A stretch of 64,000 bases of DNA from the NCBI GenBank assembly GCA_023386045.1, contig JAEWKK010000035.1:1-64000 (forward strand). The letters run 5' to 3'. This stretch comes from Bacteroidota bacterium. GTDB lineage: Bacteria > Bacteroidota > Bacteroidia > Chitinophagales > Chitinophagaceae. The notes below the pieces were generated by a model that was not told the DNA's origin, made no database searches, and saw only the letters and a list, made by a program, of their open reading frames with translations. Of the stretch, positions 1-7,862 are shown in pieces; position 1 is the stretch's first letter; each line of letters opens with the position of its first letter. Position numbers and translations under genes: made by a program.

Positions 1-47
1 TGAGAAGACCTAGTTTGGTTTTAATTAATTTAGTCTCGACTTTCATG

Positions 48-109
48 ATCTGACTTTTTGGGGTTAATGAATATGTGTGGTTACTTAAAGTTAATCCCAA
101 CTGTCAGAT
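48..109. repeat. Large imperfect inverted repeat upstream of rnhA
   Basis: The arms ATCTGAC (48-54) and GTCAGAT (103-109) flank a second pair, TTGGGGTTAA (58-67) and TTAATCCCAA (91-100), which has one mismatch. Together they could fold into a long interrupted hairpin with a loop of about 23 nt. I see no open reading frame in 1-240. The element may be the terminator of a gene outside the window, a structured RNA, or a transposon remnant. The sequence does not decide between these. Confidence 0.5.
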
Positions 110-140
110 TAAATATTGACTAGTACATATAAGGCAACGT

Positions 141-245
141 CCATGGTCCATGGTCTATGGTCCATGGACTATGAACTATGAACCATGAACTATGAACTAT
201 GAACCATGGACTATGAACTATGAACCATGATCTATGAACTATGAA
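141..245 (+). repeat. Heptanucleotide tandem repeat (15 units) abutting rnhA
   Basis: Fifteen consecutive 7-bp units of the types CCATGGT, CCATGGA, CTATGAA, CCATGAA and CCATGAT run without interruption from 141 to 245. Every unit contains an ATG, and the last one is the rnhA start codon (241). Because 7 is not a multiple of 3, successive ATGs cycle through the three frames. In the CTATGAA part, each ATG meets an in-frame TGA two units later, and that TGA overlaps the next ATG as ATGA. Confidence 0.9.
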
Positions 246-717
246 AGAAATCATCATCTACACTGACGGATCTTCGAGAGGGAACCCCGGACCTGGTGGT
301 TATGGGGCGATCCTGATGTATGGCGACAAAAGAAAGGAATTATCGCAGGGATACCGGAAAACTACCAACAACCGCATGGAGCTGATGGGTGTAATAGCAG
401 CACTCGAAGCTTTGAAAAAACCAGGTTTAAAAATATCCATCTATACAGACAGCCAGTACATTGTCAAAGCCATTAAAGAAGGATGGCTCAACAAGTGGCT
501 TGCTACCAATTTTGCCAAAGGGAAAAAGAACAAGGACCTGTGGGTGAAATTTTATAATCTCTTCAGGCAGCATCATATTAATTTTCACTGGGTGAAGGGT
601 CATGCCGATAATCCTTTCAATAACCGGTGTGATGAACTGGCCACTACTGCTGCTGATGGCAAAGATCTGCTGGTGGATGAAGGCTATGAAATGGATCCCG
701 GCCAGTTACTGATGTAA
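241..717 (+). CDS. rnhA: Ribonuclease HI
   Basis: This enzyme cleaves the RNA strand of RNA-DNA hybrids in the cytoplasm, for example at R-loops and primer remnants. The 158-residue length is normal for the family. The N-terminal motif YTDGSSRGNPGPGG carries the first catalytic Asp (D9). The other acidic residues are E47 in NNRMEL, D70 in YTDSQY and D131 in NRCDELA, and the active-site loop His is H121 in WVKGHADN. The start ATG is the last unit of a heptanucleotide repeat, which is an unusual leader. The gene converges on a DUF6580 gene, with a hairpin between them. The assignment is firm; only the effect of the repeat on translation is open. Confidence 0.97.
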   Translation: MKEIIIYTDGSSRGNPGPGGYGAILMYGDKRKELSQGYRKTTNNRMELMGVIAALEALKKPGLKISIYTDSQYIVKAIKEGWLNKWLATNFAKGKKNKDLWVKFYNLFRQHHINFHWVKGHADNPFNNRCDELATTAADGKDLLVDEGYEMDPGQLLM

Positions 718-722
718 AAAAA

Positions 723-744
723 ATCCCGGCGCAAAGGCCGGGAT
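723..744 (-). terminator. Intrinsic terminator between rnhA and the DUF6580 gene
   Basis: ATCCCGGC and GCCGGGAT form an 8-bp stem around a 6-nt loop. Read on the minus strand, a run of T residues follows (the seven A of 717-723), so it best terminates the minus-strand gene. It may also stop rnhA transcripts. Confidence 0.75.
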
Positions 745-750
745 AAAAAT

Positions 751-1305
751 TTATGCTGTTTGTTGTTTGGGAAACAAGGATCTGTCTTTCACAATAAAAT
801 AAATTCCAAACATGGAAATCGAAAATACCAGGGTAGCCAAAATGCTCATCTGGTAAAAAGGAATTCCATCTGCATAAGCCTGCATCAAGGTAGGACGCTG
901 GTATCCACCACCGCCAATCCATACGAGGAAGTTACTGATCAGAAAGAAAGCAGAAGGGGCTGCAAATGAAGCTGCAATAATTTTCGTCCAACTAATTTGC
1001 CTGATCATGATACCAAAGATGGTCATAGATCCAAAAAGCAGGTAATTGCTTACCTGGCCTTCATAAAATCCCGGAATTTGCGTGGCACCATTCAGATAAA
1101 GAACCTGGTATAATGCATCAGATATAAACATGGATAACAAAGGAAGAAGGAAAGCCCATTTCTTATCCCTGATCACACCACCTGCAAATATGGCCATGGC
1201 CAGCTGCGGTGCAAAACCCATAGGCCTGTCGGGCCAGATCCTGTATAAGGAACAAACCAGTATCAACAATCCAAAAGCGAGTAAAGCAGATTTATTCAAT
1301 TTCAT
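751..1305 (-). CDS. DUF6580 family membrane protein
   Basis: The product has 184 residues if it starts at 1305, with about five hydrophobic segments. It resembles the Bacteroidota family annotated as DUF6580 putative transport proteins; typical stretches are PDRPMGFAPQLAMAIFAGG and the glycine-rich FLVWIGGGGY. The fold recalls small ECF-type or vitamin-uptake S components, but that is inference and the substrate is unknown. An upstream ATG at 1338 is in frame. I chose 1305 because a TAAATTTG promoter box (1311-1318) ends only 5 nt before it, which would leave the longer start untranscribed. The gene ends 33 bp from rnhA, which runs the opposite way, and may follow manA on the same strand. Confidence 0.75.
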   Translation of the reverse strand: MKLNKSALLAFGLLILVCSLYRIWPDRPMGFAPQLAMAIFAGGVIRDKKWAFLLPLLSMFISDALYQVLYLNGATQIPGFYEGQVSNYLLFGSMTIFGIMIRQISWTKIIAASFAAPSAFFLISNFLVWIGGGGYQRPTLMQAYADGIPFYQMSILATLVFSISMFGIYFIVKDRSLFPKQQTA

Positions 1306-1310
1306 TGGTT

Positions 1311-1318
1311 CAAATTTA
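1311..1318 (-). promoter_or_regulatory. -7 box (TAAATTTG) for the DUF6580 gene
   Basis: The sequence matches the Bacteroidota TAnnTTTG -7 consensus exactly and ends 5 nt before the chosen ATG. This implies a leaderless or almost leaderless transcript. Confidence 0.5.
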
Positions 1319-1345
1319 ACAGTGGCAAAAATAAGCAAGAAGCAT

Positions 1346-2578
1346 CTATTCTTCCTTGTTTTTTGAATGCTTGGGCACAGTTACTCTAACCAGGCTCAAT
1401 TCCTCGAGAGAACTGATTCCAAGCCTTGTGCCTGCAATCACAAACAGGGCGCCACCCTTCTGCAGTTCTATTTCCTGGTGTTCATCCGTGAATAGAGCCT
1501 TTCCTTCAAGCAATAAAAAAATTTCTCCTGTAGTTGTTGATTCGGATATTTCCTTCCCCTGCCCTAACTCAACCAGGTGCAATTCAAATTCCTCCGCCGC
1601 AGTTCTATATATTTTTTCAGTAGTGGCACCTGTAGTAATGATGTTGGGGATTGTTGCTTCAAATAAAACATGTTTCATCAACTCCGGAACATCAATATGT
1701 TTTGAAGTGAGCCCGGCGCGAAGCACATTATCGGAATTGGCCATCACTTCTATATTTCTTCCTTCGAGATAGGCATGTGGTAAACCAGGTGGTTGAAAAA
1801 CTCCCTCACCTTTTCTCAGGTAAACCAGGTTAAAAAAATAAATTGAAAAAATACCACGGTCATAATTGCCATCGGAACAAAAACTTTTTGCTGCCCTGGC
1901 TGCCCAGAAATCTTCTTCGTCCTTTTCTAGTTCGCCCTGGTCATAAAGAGGAATGATCCTTTCCATCAGGGGTCCAAGAATATCATTCACCTTCCGATCC
2001 TGCATCGTCATTACTTCTTCATAGAGGCTACGGTAACCACCCTCTTCAAAAAGAGATTTAAGTGGTTGTAGTTCAGGCGTGGTCTCAAATATCATCCCCA
2101 TATTCACCGGATCTTTGAAACCATGTAAGAGCCAGAAATCACTCAGGGCAACCATCAACTCTGGCTTATGGTTTTTGTCGCGATAATTACGTTCAGGTGC
2201 CAGTACATCTATGTTTCTTTGTTCTTCTTCTTTGAATCCTTCCATAGCACCTTCAATAGTAGGATGCACCTGGATGGAAAGCATCTGCCGCACATCCAGG
2301 ATCTTAAGAAGGTAGGGAAGCGCGCCAAATTTTGTTGCAACATCTTTTCCAAGAATAGTTGAACTGTCCGCAGCTATGAAATCAATTAGTTTTTCATTGG
2401 ATTGCCTTACTATGGATGAATCCTTTGGATGAGCTCCCAGCCAGTACTCGGCAAATGCTTGTTGTGCAAGGTTTTTTTCTCCCAATAATTCCGGCAAAAA
2501 CTCATATCCTCCCCAGGTATAATGTTGTACTATTCCATCCAGTAAGTACATGCGACGTGAAAAACTATTATTATTCAT
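1346..2578 (-). CDS. manA: Mannose-6-phosphate isomerase, class I
   Basis: This enzyme interconverts mannose 6-phosphate and fructose 6-phosphate, feeding GDP-mannose and other sugar nucleotides. The protein has about 410 residues, a normal class I length. Zinc-site motifs are visible: QVHP in the N-terminal third, HKPELM with the metal-binding Glu, and GLPHAYLEGRNIEVMANSDN in the second cupin. The start is taken as the ATG at 2578 because a TATCTTTA box (2584-2591) lies 5 nt upstream. A longer in-frame start at 2602 would overlap yraN, and a shorter one exists at 2551. The gene is divergent from yraN with 17 bp between starts, so the promoters must interleave. Function is certain; the start is moderately sure. 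Confidence 0.93.
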   Translation of the reverse strand: MNNNSFSRRMYLLDGIVQHYTWGGYEFLPELLGEKNLAQQAFAEYWLGAHPKDSSIVRQSNEKLIDFIAADSSTILGKDVATKFGALPYLLKILDVRQMLSIQVHPTIEGAMEGFKEEEQRNIDVLAPERNYRDKNHKPELMVALSDFWLLHGFKDPVNMGMIFETTPELQPLKSLFEEGGYRSLYEEVMTMQDRKVNDILGPLMERIIPLYDQGELEKDEEDFWAARAAKSFCSDGNYDRGIFSIYFFNLVYLRKGEGVFQPPGLPHAYLEGRNIEVMANSDNVLRAGLTSKHIDVPELMKHVLFEATIPNIITTGATTEKIYRTAAEEFELHLVELGQGKEISESTTTGEIFLLLEGKALFTDEHQEIELQKGGALFVIAGTRLGISSLEELSLVRVTVPKHSKNKEE

Positions 2579-2583
2579 TGGGA

Positions 2584-2591
2584 TAAAGATA
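2584..2591 (-). promoter_or_regulatory. -7 box (TATCTTTA) for manA
   Basis: The TAnnTTTG-like octamer ends 5 nt before the manA ATG at 2578. It sits inside the 17-bp gap to the divergent yraN gene. Confidence 0.45.
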
Positions 2592-2595
2592 AAAC

Positions 2596-2952
2596 ATGAC
2601 ACAGCATATCGAGGTTGGCAAAATGGGAGAAAACCTGGCGGAGGTTTTTTTGACAGGCAAAGGTTTTGTTGTTAAACACCGGAACTGGAGGCATTCGCAT
2701 TATGAGATCGACATCATTGCCGAGAAGAACGGCATCCCCCATTTCATAGAAGTCAAGACCCGTACTTCAACGCATTTTGGCAAACCTGAAGAAAGCATCA
2801 CAAAGAAAAAGATCAACGACCTGCTCCGTGCTGCAGATGCATACATGCGCTACCACCCTGCTTATTCTGATTTCAGGATCGATGTGCTTTCTATTGTGCA
2901 GCAGGCTGGCAAAGAACCAGAATATTTTTTTATAGAAGATATTTATTGCTGA
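2596..2952 (+). CDS. yraN: YraN family putative endonuclease (UPF0102)
   Basis: The 118-residue protein has the nuclease-like core of the YraN/UPF0102 family: the EIDIIAEKNGIPHFIEVKTR region carries the D-(E/Q)-x-K signature of the restriction-endonuclease-like fold. The family is widespread and usually a single-copy housekeeping gene. Its exact cellular role is not established, although a Holliday-junction or DNA-repair function is often proposed. It starts at an ATG 17 bp from the divergent manA start. A lipoprotein gene and xerD follow on the same strand, spaced by about 60 and 30 bp, so co-transcription is possible. Confidence 0.9.
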   Translation: MTQHIEVGKMGENLAEVFLTGKGFVVKHRNWRHSHYEIDIIAEKNGIPHFIEVKTRTSTHFGKPEESITKKKINDLLRAADAYMRYHPAYSDFRIDVLSIVQQAGKEPEYFFIEDIYC

Positions 2953-3010
2953 TCAAAAGAAGTTTTGAAGGGCAGTCATCAACCAGTATTTTTGTTTCCA
3001 ACTAAGTATT

Positions 3011-3670
3011 ATGAGAACAATCATTTTGATCCTGGCAGCCAGCAGCTTTTTTGTTTCCTGCAATAACAGCAGTACAGGCACTACATTTTGCGACACCACC
3101 TGTACCAGTAATGAGATCACATTTAATGGTGATGATTATTTCAAGCAGGAACTGACCTTGAAATTGAACAAATGTGCGGGAGACTCCATCACCTGGACGC
3201 ATGGGAAAACTTTTTCCAGGACCCAGATCTACCTGCCTGAATTCCTGAAACAGGGCGGTGAAATGAATCATATAAAGATGAACAAAAACGCTATCAGCTG
3301 CGCCTTCCAGGATACGACTATGATTTGGTTGAGTTTTAATGATTGCAAAACCGGAAGAGGATACCTGTTGAAACTGCCTTATGAGGGTCGGGCAAAAATG
3401 CAGAAAATCACGGGTGCACTAACGGACTTCGATCCTAAATTTTCTATTGACCCAGACCTCAGGGCTTATACAGACAGGGGCAATCTTTATGTAGCCAATG
3501 TTAAAACCGGCAAGGAAGAATCCATGACTTTCCAGAAGGAATATGATATCGATTTCAATGAGATCCACAAGTCGGTTGATACGGTAAATGTGACCAAACA
3601 AAAAATGTATATCAAGCTTTTGGATAAGAATGGCAATGAAAAGGTATTCGAGAAAAATATTCAGCTCTGA
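3011..3670 (+). CDS. Hypothetical lipoprotein
   Basis: The 219-residue protein starts with a short hydrophobic signal and a lipobox ending FVSC, so it is predicted to be lipid-anchored at Cys17. The mature part has four further cysteines near its start and middle (FCDTTCTS, LNKCAG) and a C-terminal half predicted as beta strands. I do not recognise a named family. It lies between yraN and xerD on the same strand. The signal and lipobox are seen directly; envelope location is inferred from them; function is unknown. Confidence 0.8.
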   Translation: MRTIILILAASSFFVSCNNSSTGTTFCDTTCTSNEITFNGDDYFKQELTLKLNKCAGDSITWTHGKTFSRTQIYLPEFLKQGGEMNHIKMNKNAISCAFQDTTMIWLSFNDCKTGRGYLLKLPYEGRAKMQKITGALTDFDPKFSIDPDLRAYTDRGNLYVANVKTGKEESMTFQKEYDIDFNEIHKSVDTVNVTKQKMYIKLLDKNGNEKVFEKNIQL

Positions 3671-3699
3671 TCAATACCCAATTATCAAAATAGGAATCT

Positions 3700-4599
3700 G
3701 TGTGGGAGCCCTATAAAAAAGGATTTAAAGCCTATCTCCAGCTGGAACGTTCCCTTGCGGGTAATTCTATTGAAGCCTACCTGGGTGATATGGAGAAGCT
3801 GACTGATTTTTTATTGGATAAAGGAATAAAAAAATCTCCCGCAGAAATCGAATTAAAGGACCTGCAAAAATTTATACAATGGATCGCGGAAATGGGAATG
3901 ACAGCTTCTTCCCAGGCAAGGATCATTTCGGGTATCAGAACTTTTTATAAATATTGCCAGGTAGAGGATATATCCAAAAATGATCCAACCACACTGCTGG
4001 AAGCACCCAAACTTAAAAGAGCCCTGCCTGATGTTTTATCATTTGAAGAAATAGAGAACATCATTTCACAAATTGATTTGAGCCAGCCGGAAGGTACCAG
4101 GAACAAGGCTATCCTGGAAACCATGTATAGTTGCGGGCTCAGGGTTAGTGAACTCGTAAACCTCAAGCTTTCGGAATTGTATCTTGATGTTGGATTTATT
4201 CGTGTAGTGGGAAAAGGGAATAAGGAAAGACTGGTGCCCATAGGTTCGAGTGCCGTGAAATATATCAATATATACAGGAACAATGTGAGAGTGCATATTC
4301 CCATTCAAAAAGGTGAAGAAGATATCCTGTTTCTCAATCGCCGGGGCAAAAGACTTTCAAGAGTGATGATCTTCCTGATCATTAAAGACCTGGTAAAAAA
4401 AGCAGGCATCAAAAAAACCATTTCACCACATACATTCCGTCATTCATTTGCCACGCACCTGGTGGAAGGCGGCGCTGATCTGAGAGCTGTGCAGGAAATG
4501 CTGGGACACGAAAGTATTACCACCACGGAGATATATACACATCTTGATCGCGAATACTTAAGAAAAACCCTGGAGAAATTTCATCCAGGATTTCAATGA
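3700..4599 (+). CDS. xerD: Site-specific tyrosine recombinase XerD
   Basis: This is a chromosome-dimer-resolution tyrosine recombinase of 299 residues, the standard XerC/D length. The N-terminal SAM-like DNA-binding domain covers roughly residues 1-90 and the catalytic domain follows. The full catalytic set is present: R148 (CGLRVSEL), K172 (VVGKGNKE), H244 and R247 (SPHTFRHSFATHL), H270 (LGHESI) and the nucleophile Y279 (EIYTHL). The start is a GTG; no ATG lies close by in frame. XerD is preferred over XerC from the EMLGHESITTTEIYTHL context, but this is not certain. The 3' end overlaps the convergent small gene at 4593 by 7 bp. Nothing nearby suggests a mobile element. Confidence 0.93.
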   Translation: MWEPYKKGFKAYLQLERSLAGNSIEAYLGDMEKLTDFLLDKGIKKSPAEIELKDLQKFIQWIAEMGMTASSQARIISGIRTFYKYCQVEDISKNDPTTLLEAPKLKRALPDVLSFEEIENIISQIDLSQPEGTRNKAILETMYSCGLRVSELVNLKLSELYLDVGFIRVVGKGNKERLVPIGSSAVKYINIYRNNVRVHIPIQKGEEDILFLNRRGKRLSRVMIFLIIKDLVKKAGIKKTISPHTFRHSFATHLVEGGADLRAVQEMLGHESITTTEIYTHLDREYLRKTLEKFHPGFQ

Positions 4600-4949
4600 T
4601 CATAAACATTCAGTTCTTTCATGAAGGAAGCAGCAGTTTCCCGGTTAAATACATGCACGAAATAAGTTTCCAAATTCACATTTTTTAGTTGCAGACAGAT
4701 CTGCTGCTTTCTACTTTTCACCTCCACCTCTTCTGTGTGTACGACTTCACCAGTAGTGCTGATCAAAGAAATAACATAACTGCCTTTTTCCAGCCGACCA
4801 GTTTTAATTTGAAGACTTTTTGTTTCCCTTGCATTCTTTTTTCCGGAAGGCCTCTTACAGATGGCCGCTCTGATATTGAACAGGCCGAAAATAATTTTGG
4901 CAATATTTTCATCAAAGGACAGGGTGAATGAAACGGGTAATTTTCTCAT
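4593..4949 (-). CDS. Stand-alone protein resembling a T9SS C-terminal domain
   Basis: The 118-residue product has no signal peptide. Its second half (about residues 55-115) follows the layout of type IX secretion sorting domains: GSYVISLISTTGEVV, alternating strands, then a TYFVHVFN strand and a final KELNV. The usual opening YPNP motif is missing. It starts 10 bp after the stop of the upstream gene, which itself ends in a clear T9SS tail, so the two are likely co-transcribed. It may be a degenerate duplicate of that tail or a helper protein of the same beta-sandwich fold. Function is not known. Confidence 0.6.
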   Translation of the reverse strand: MRKLPVSFTLSFDENIAKIIFGLFNIRAAICKRPSGKKNARETKSLQIKTGRLEKGSYVISLISTTGEVVHTEEVEVKSRKQQICLQLKNVNLETYFVHVFNRETAASFMKELNVYDH

Positions 4950-4959
4950 GAAAATTATT

Positions 4960-5898
4960 TTATTGGACGATAAGCTTTTTGGTAAAAGACGATTGTGTTC
5001 CAGGTTCTGTCATTTGCAGGAAGTAAAGTCCGGGTTTCAGGCTTGATGGCAATGAGATTTGAAATGATGACTGTTGGGTGGAGGAGAATTGAAAACGATG
5101 AACCAACTGCCCTGAAGAAGAAAGCAGCTGCACCTGCCCTGGATAAAAATTTCCATTATTCCGCGCAATGGTAATGGATTGACCAGCTTTGACTGGATTA
5201 GGATATACTTGCAAATCCTGCTCATCGGCTATTGGATGATTTTTTTGCTCAACCTGATCCGATTCCTGAATTTTCAAATCAACTCTAGATACTCTTATAA
5301 AACCTCCAACCGTAATAACTTGACTCATTTGCATTTCATCAAACCTTGCCATTTCATCAAACTTTGGCATTTTCTCAGTTGGAAACTCATTGGTAATTAG
5401 TTTAGCTTCTGTTTTAACCAGATGGTCATGTTCAATTTTGCGAACAGGTTTTATTTTGTGTTTCTTCAAATTATTTTCAGCTTTTATGGAAATATTCTTG
5501 TTTGTAATGTCTCTAACCATCACCCCATTGACCTCTACTGAATTGTATTCAATAATTTCTTTCTTATCGATTGTATAATCTCCCGTTACCTGATTGCGAC
5601 TACCACATGATTTCAGGAATAAGACCATGGCCGGCCAGGTGATCTGGAAAAAATAGCGTAGCCAGGGAATTCTTTTTTTAGGGATCAAAAGCTCGCGATC
5701 CAACTGGTCTTTTCTAAATCTTCCACAGGTGGAAGAAGCCGGCTTTTTAAGAAAGGCTGCTATTTCCCTGTCGCTCATCATGGAAAAATCTATGACTGTT
5801 TTCTTACAGGAACTGCAGAATCTTCCTTTTTCAACGGACGTCATCTGGTTCCAGTCCTGGTGGCAGGGCTCTGGAATGGAAAGAATAATTTTCTTCAT
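4960..5898 (-). CDS. Cys-motif membrane protein with a T9SS sorting domain
   Basis: The 312-residue protein starts with a Cys-rich module common in Chitinophagaceae: EPCHQDW (C12), GRFCSSCKKTVIDFS (C28, C31) and STCGRF (C58), which could bind zinc. A single membrane segment lies at about 79-97. The C-terminal end from about residue 230 opens with VYPNPVKAGQS and closes with KKLIVQ, a standard T9SS type A sorting domain. An N-terminal Sec signal is absent, so the combination is odd: the Cys module would face the cytoplasm and the sorting domain the periplasm. It is divergent from a sigma-factor gene 84 bp away and may belong to its regulon. This is inference. Confidence 0.7.
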   Translation of the reverse strand: MKKIILSIPEPCHQDWNQMTSVEKGRFCSSCKKTVIDFSMMSDREIAAFLKKPASSTCGRFRKDQLDRELLIPKKRIPWLRYFFQITWPAMVLFLKSCGSRNQVTGDYTIDKKEIIEYNSVEVNGVMVRDITNKNISIKAENNLKKHKIKPVRKIEHDHLVKTEAKLITNEFPTEKMPKFDEMARFDEMQMSQVITVGGFIRVSRVDLKIQESDQVEQKNHPIADEQDLQVYPNPVKAGQSITIARNNGNFYPGQVQLLSSSGQLVHRFQFSSTQQSSFQISLPSSLKPGLYFLQMTEPGTQSSFTKKLIVQ

Positions 5899-5969
5899 GA
5901 TCGTTGGTTTGGAGTGGGGATGCAGCGTTTTAACAGTTTACATATGCCTACCTAAAAAAATATTCTTCT

Positions 5970-5977
5970 TATTTTAG
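5970..5977 (+). promoter_or_regulatory. -7 box (TATTTTAG) for the sigma factor gene
   Basis: The TAnnTTTG-like box ends 4 nt before a TTG codon at 5982 that opens the sigma-factor reading frame. It supports that unusual start. Confidence 0.4.
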
Positions 5978-5981
5978 AACA

Positions 5982-6590
5982 TTGGCCTTCCTGAAAAGCA
6001 TATCATCCCACAATCTTTCAGATTCAGAACTGGTAGATCTGTATAAAAAAACAGATGACCAGGAAGTGGTTGCGGAATTATTCCAGAGGTATATAGACCT
6101 TGTTTATGGTGTTTGTCTCAAATACCTGAAACATCCTGAAAACGCGCAGGACAGTACCCTTTCGGTATACCAGGAGCTGGTAATAAAGGTACCCAGGCAT
6201 GAAATAGAAAATTTTAAGGGATGGCTTTATACCCTCACGAAGAATCACTGCCTGATGCGGCTTCGTTCTGAAAAAAAGAAGATAAAGGTGAATTTTGATG
6301 TGGAGCTTGTGCAATCGGAAGAAAACGTGCATCTGAACGGCGAATTGGACAAAGAAGAAAATTTCAGGAAGCTGAACTACTGTCTTAGCCAGCTTCAGGA
6401 AGAGCAAAGGAAAGCAATTGAATTATTTTACCTGCAGGGTAAATGCTATAACGAGATCAGTGAAATTACTGGACTGGAATGGAACAAGGTAAGAAGCTAT
6501 ATTCAAAATGGCAGGCGCAACTTAAAAATCTGTATGGACAGTGAAAAAACAAAAAGATTAGCAGACAATGACATCGTCATCAAAAAATAA
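5982..6590 (+). CDS. RNA polymerase sigma-70 family factor (ECF type)
   Basis: The 202-residue protein has an ECF layout: sigma-2 at about 25-95 (LFQRYIDLVYGVCLKYL, ENFKGWLYTLTKNHCLMRL) and sigma-4 at about 135-190 with a helix-turn-helix (YNEISEITGLEWNKVRSYIQNGRRNL). It would direct RNA polymerase to a small set of promoters. The start is TTG at 5982, taken because a promoter box ends 4 nt before it and no ATG precedes the conserved region. The 3' end overlaps the next gene by 23 bp, which fits translational coupling to a membrane partner acting as an anti-sigma factor. The divergent T9SS-tail gene is a plausible target. Confidence 0.9.
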   Translation: MAFLKSISSHNLSDSELVDLYKKTDDQEVVAELFQRYIDLVYGVCLKYLKHPENAQDSTLSVYQELVIKVPRHEIENFKGWLYTLTKNHCLMRLRSEKKKIKVNFDVELVQSEENVHLNGELDKEENFRKLNYCLSQLQEEQRKAIELFYLQGKCYNEISEITGLEWNKVRSYIQNGRRNLKICMDSEKTKRLADNDIVIKK

Positions 6591-7755
6591 AATATATAAC
6601 GCTGCGGATTTTGAACGCTACCATGCAGGAAAAATGACGCCTGCAGAAATGCATGCCTTAGAAAAAGCTGCCATGGAAGATCCCTTTCTTGCAGATGCCC
6701 TCCAGGGTTACAGCCTCATTGCCCAGCCCATACAGGATCTTGAACTAATAAAACAAAGACTAAAAGAACAAACTAGTTCAAAAAAAGCTGTTCCCTTTAT
6801 TTTCAGAAATTATAACTGGCTCAAAGTAGCTGCTGTATTTGTTCTAATTGCAGGTGCCGGCTGGCTGGTTTTAAGAATGGCAGAAAATCATAACGAGATC
6901 GCGAAGGATGAAACTGAAAGAAAACTAATTCCACAAAATCAACAGTCAACAATAATTCCAGTCGACAGTTCAATAACCGCAAACAAGCCGGTGCAAAAAT
7001 CGGATGAAACCGCCGTTGACCAAACAGAGAATAATATTAAAAAAGAACCAGGCAATCCATCAATTGAAACTGCAGTTGCAGCAGGAAACTCTTTAAAACA
7101 AGAAGAAAATCCAGAAAAAAACAATCCTCCAACGGATCAATTTTACTACACGGCACCAGCAAATAACCAGGCCGTTGCATCTCGCAAGGCTGTGATCAAC
7201 CAGTCACCATCCGGAAATCACCAGCCAACATTTAATAACAGCCAGGCCTCGCCCTCCAATGCCAGCAACAATACAAACCTCAGAAATCAGGAAGTTTCCT
7301 TTAATGCACCCAGGAGAAACGATAGTTTATCTGAAGTAGTGGCATCCCTGGATAAAAAGCAGGTTGACACAGTAAAGAATCTGAACATAGTCCTGCAGCC
7401 CGTCAATGAAGGCTTGTCTGAAGTCGTGGTGATATCACCAGGCAAAAAGGAAAATAAACAAAGCCGGGTTCCGCAAGTGATCGTTGATACACTTGAACCC
7501 ACTGTGGGCTGGGTAAAATTTGATGAATACATTGCTAACAATCTGAATTATCCCGAAGAAATCAAAACAAAACAAACCCTTCCCGGGGAAGTTGAATTAA
7601 GTTTTGATATCAATAAAGATGGAGAGCCCATAAATATTGCTGTTACCAAATCTCTTTGCGAGAAATGCGATGAAGAAGCCATCAGGCTTTTAAAAGAAGG
7701 CCCGCGATGGAAAAAGAAAAAAAACAAAAAAGGAAAAGTTACCATCAGGTTTTAA
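6568..7755 (+). CDS. Membrane protein with TonB-like C-terminal domain, likely anti-sigma partner
   Basis: The 395-residue protein has three parts. Residues 1-80 form a small acidic N-terminal region (DFERYHAGKMTPAEMHALE) like those of Bacteroidota anti-sigma-type membrane proteins. A single membrane helix lies at about 86-103. A long Asn/Gln/Pro-rich linker then leads to a TonB C-terminal domain from about residue 310 (VGWVKFDEYIANNLNYP, GEVELSFDINKDGEP, CDEEAIRLLKEGPRW). TonB domains contact outer-membrane receptors. The gene overlaps the sigma factor by 23 bp. I infer that it holds the sigma factor at the inner membrane and may sense TonB-box or envelope signals. The domain reading is strong; the anti-sigma role is not shown. 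Confidence 0.8.
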   Translation: MTSSSKNKIYNAADFERYHAGKMTPAEMHALEKAAMEDPFLADALQGYSLIAQPIQDLELIKQRLKEQTSSKKAVPFIFRNYNWLKVAAVFVLIAGAGWLVLRMAENHNEIAKDETERKLIPQNQQSTIIPVDSSITANKPVQKSDETAVDQTENNIKKEPGNPSIETAVAAGNSLKQEENPEKNNPPTDQFYYTAPANNQAVASRKAVINQSPSGNHQPTFNNSQASPSNASNNTNLRNQEVSFNAPRRNDSLSEVVASLDKKQVDTVKNLNIVLQPVNEGLSEVVVISPGKKENKQSRVPQVIVDTLEPTVGWVKFDEYIANNLNYPEEIKTKQTLPGEVELSFDINKDGEPINIAVTKSLCEKCDEEAIRLLKEGPRWKKKKNKKGKVTIRF

Positions 7756-7862
7756 TCTTCAATGCTCCTTTCATACTTTTAGCTACTGCGAAATCCCAAC
7801 CGGTGTTAGAACATCAATGAACCAACCATAATCTTCATTTGTTATATTCGCAATCTAAACCA

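Noticed and set aside
141..245. A CRISPR array before rnhA
   Set aside because: The units are 7 bp with no unique spacers, and no cas gene is present.
3700..4599. xerD as a mobile-element integrase
   Set aside because: The length and sequence are those of the chromosomal XerC/D family, with housekeeping neighbours and no att-like or phage features.
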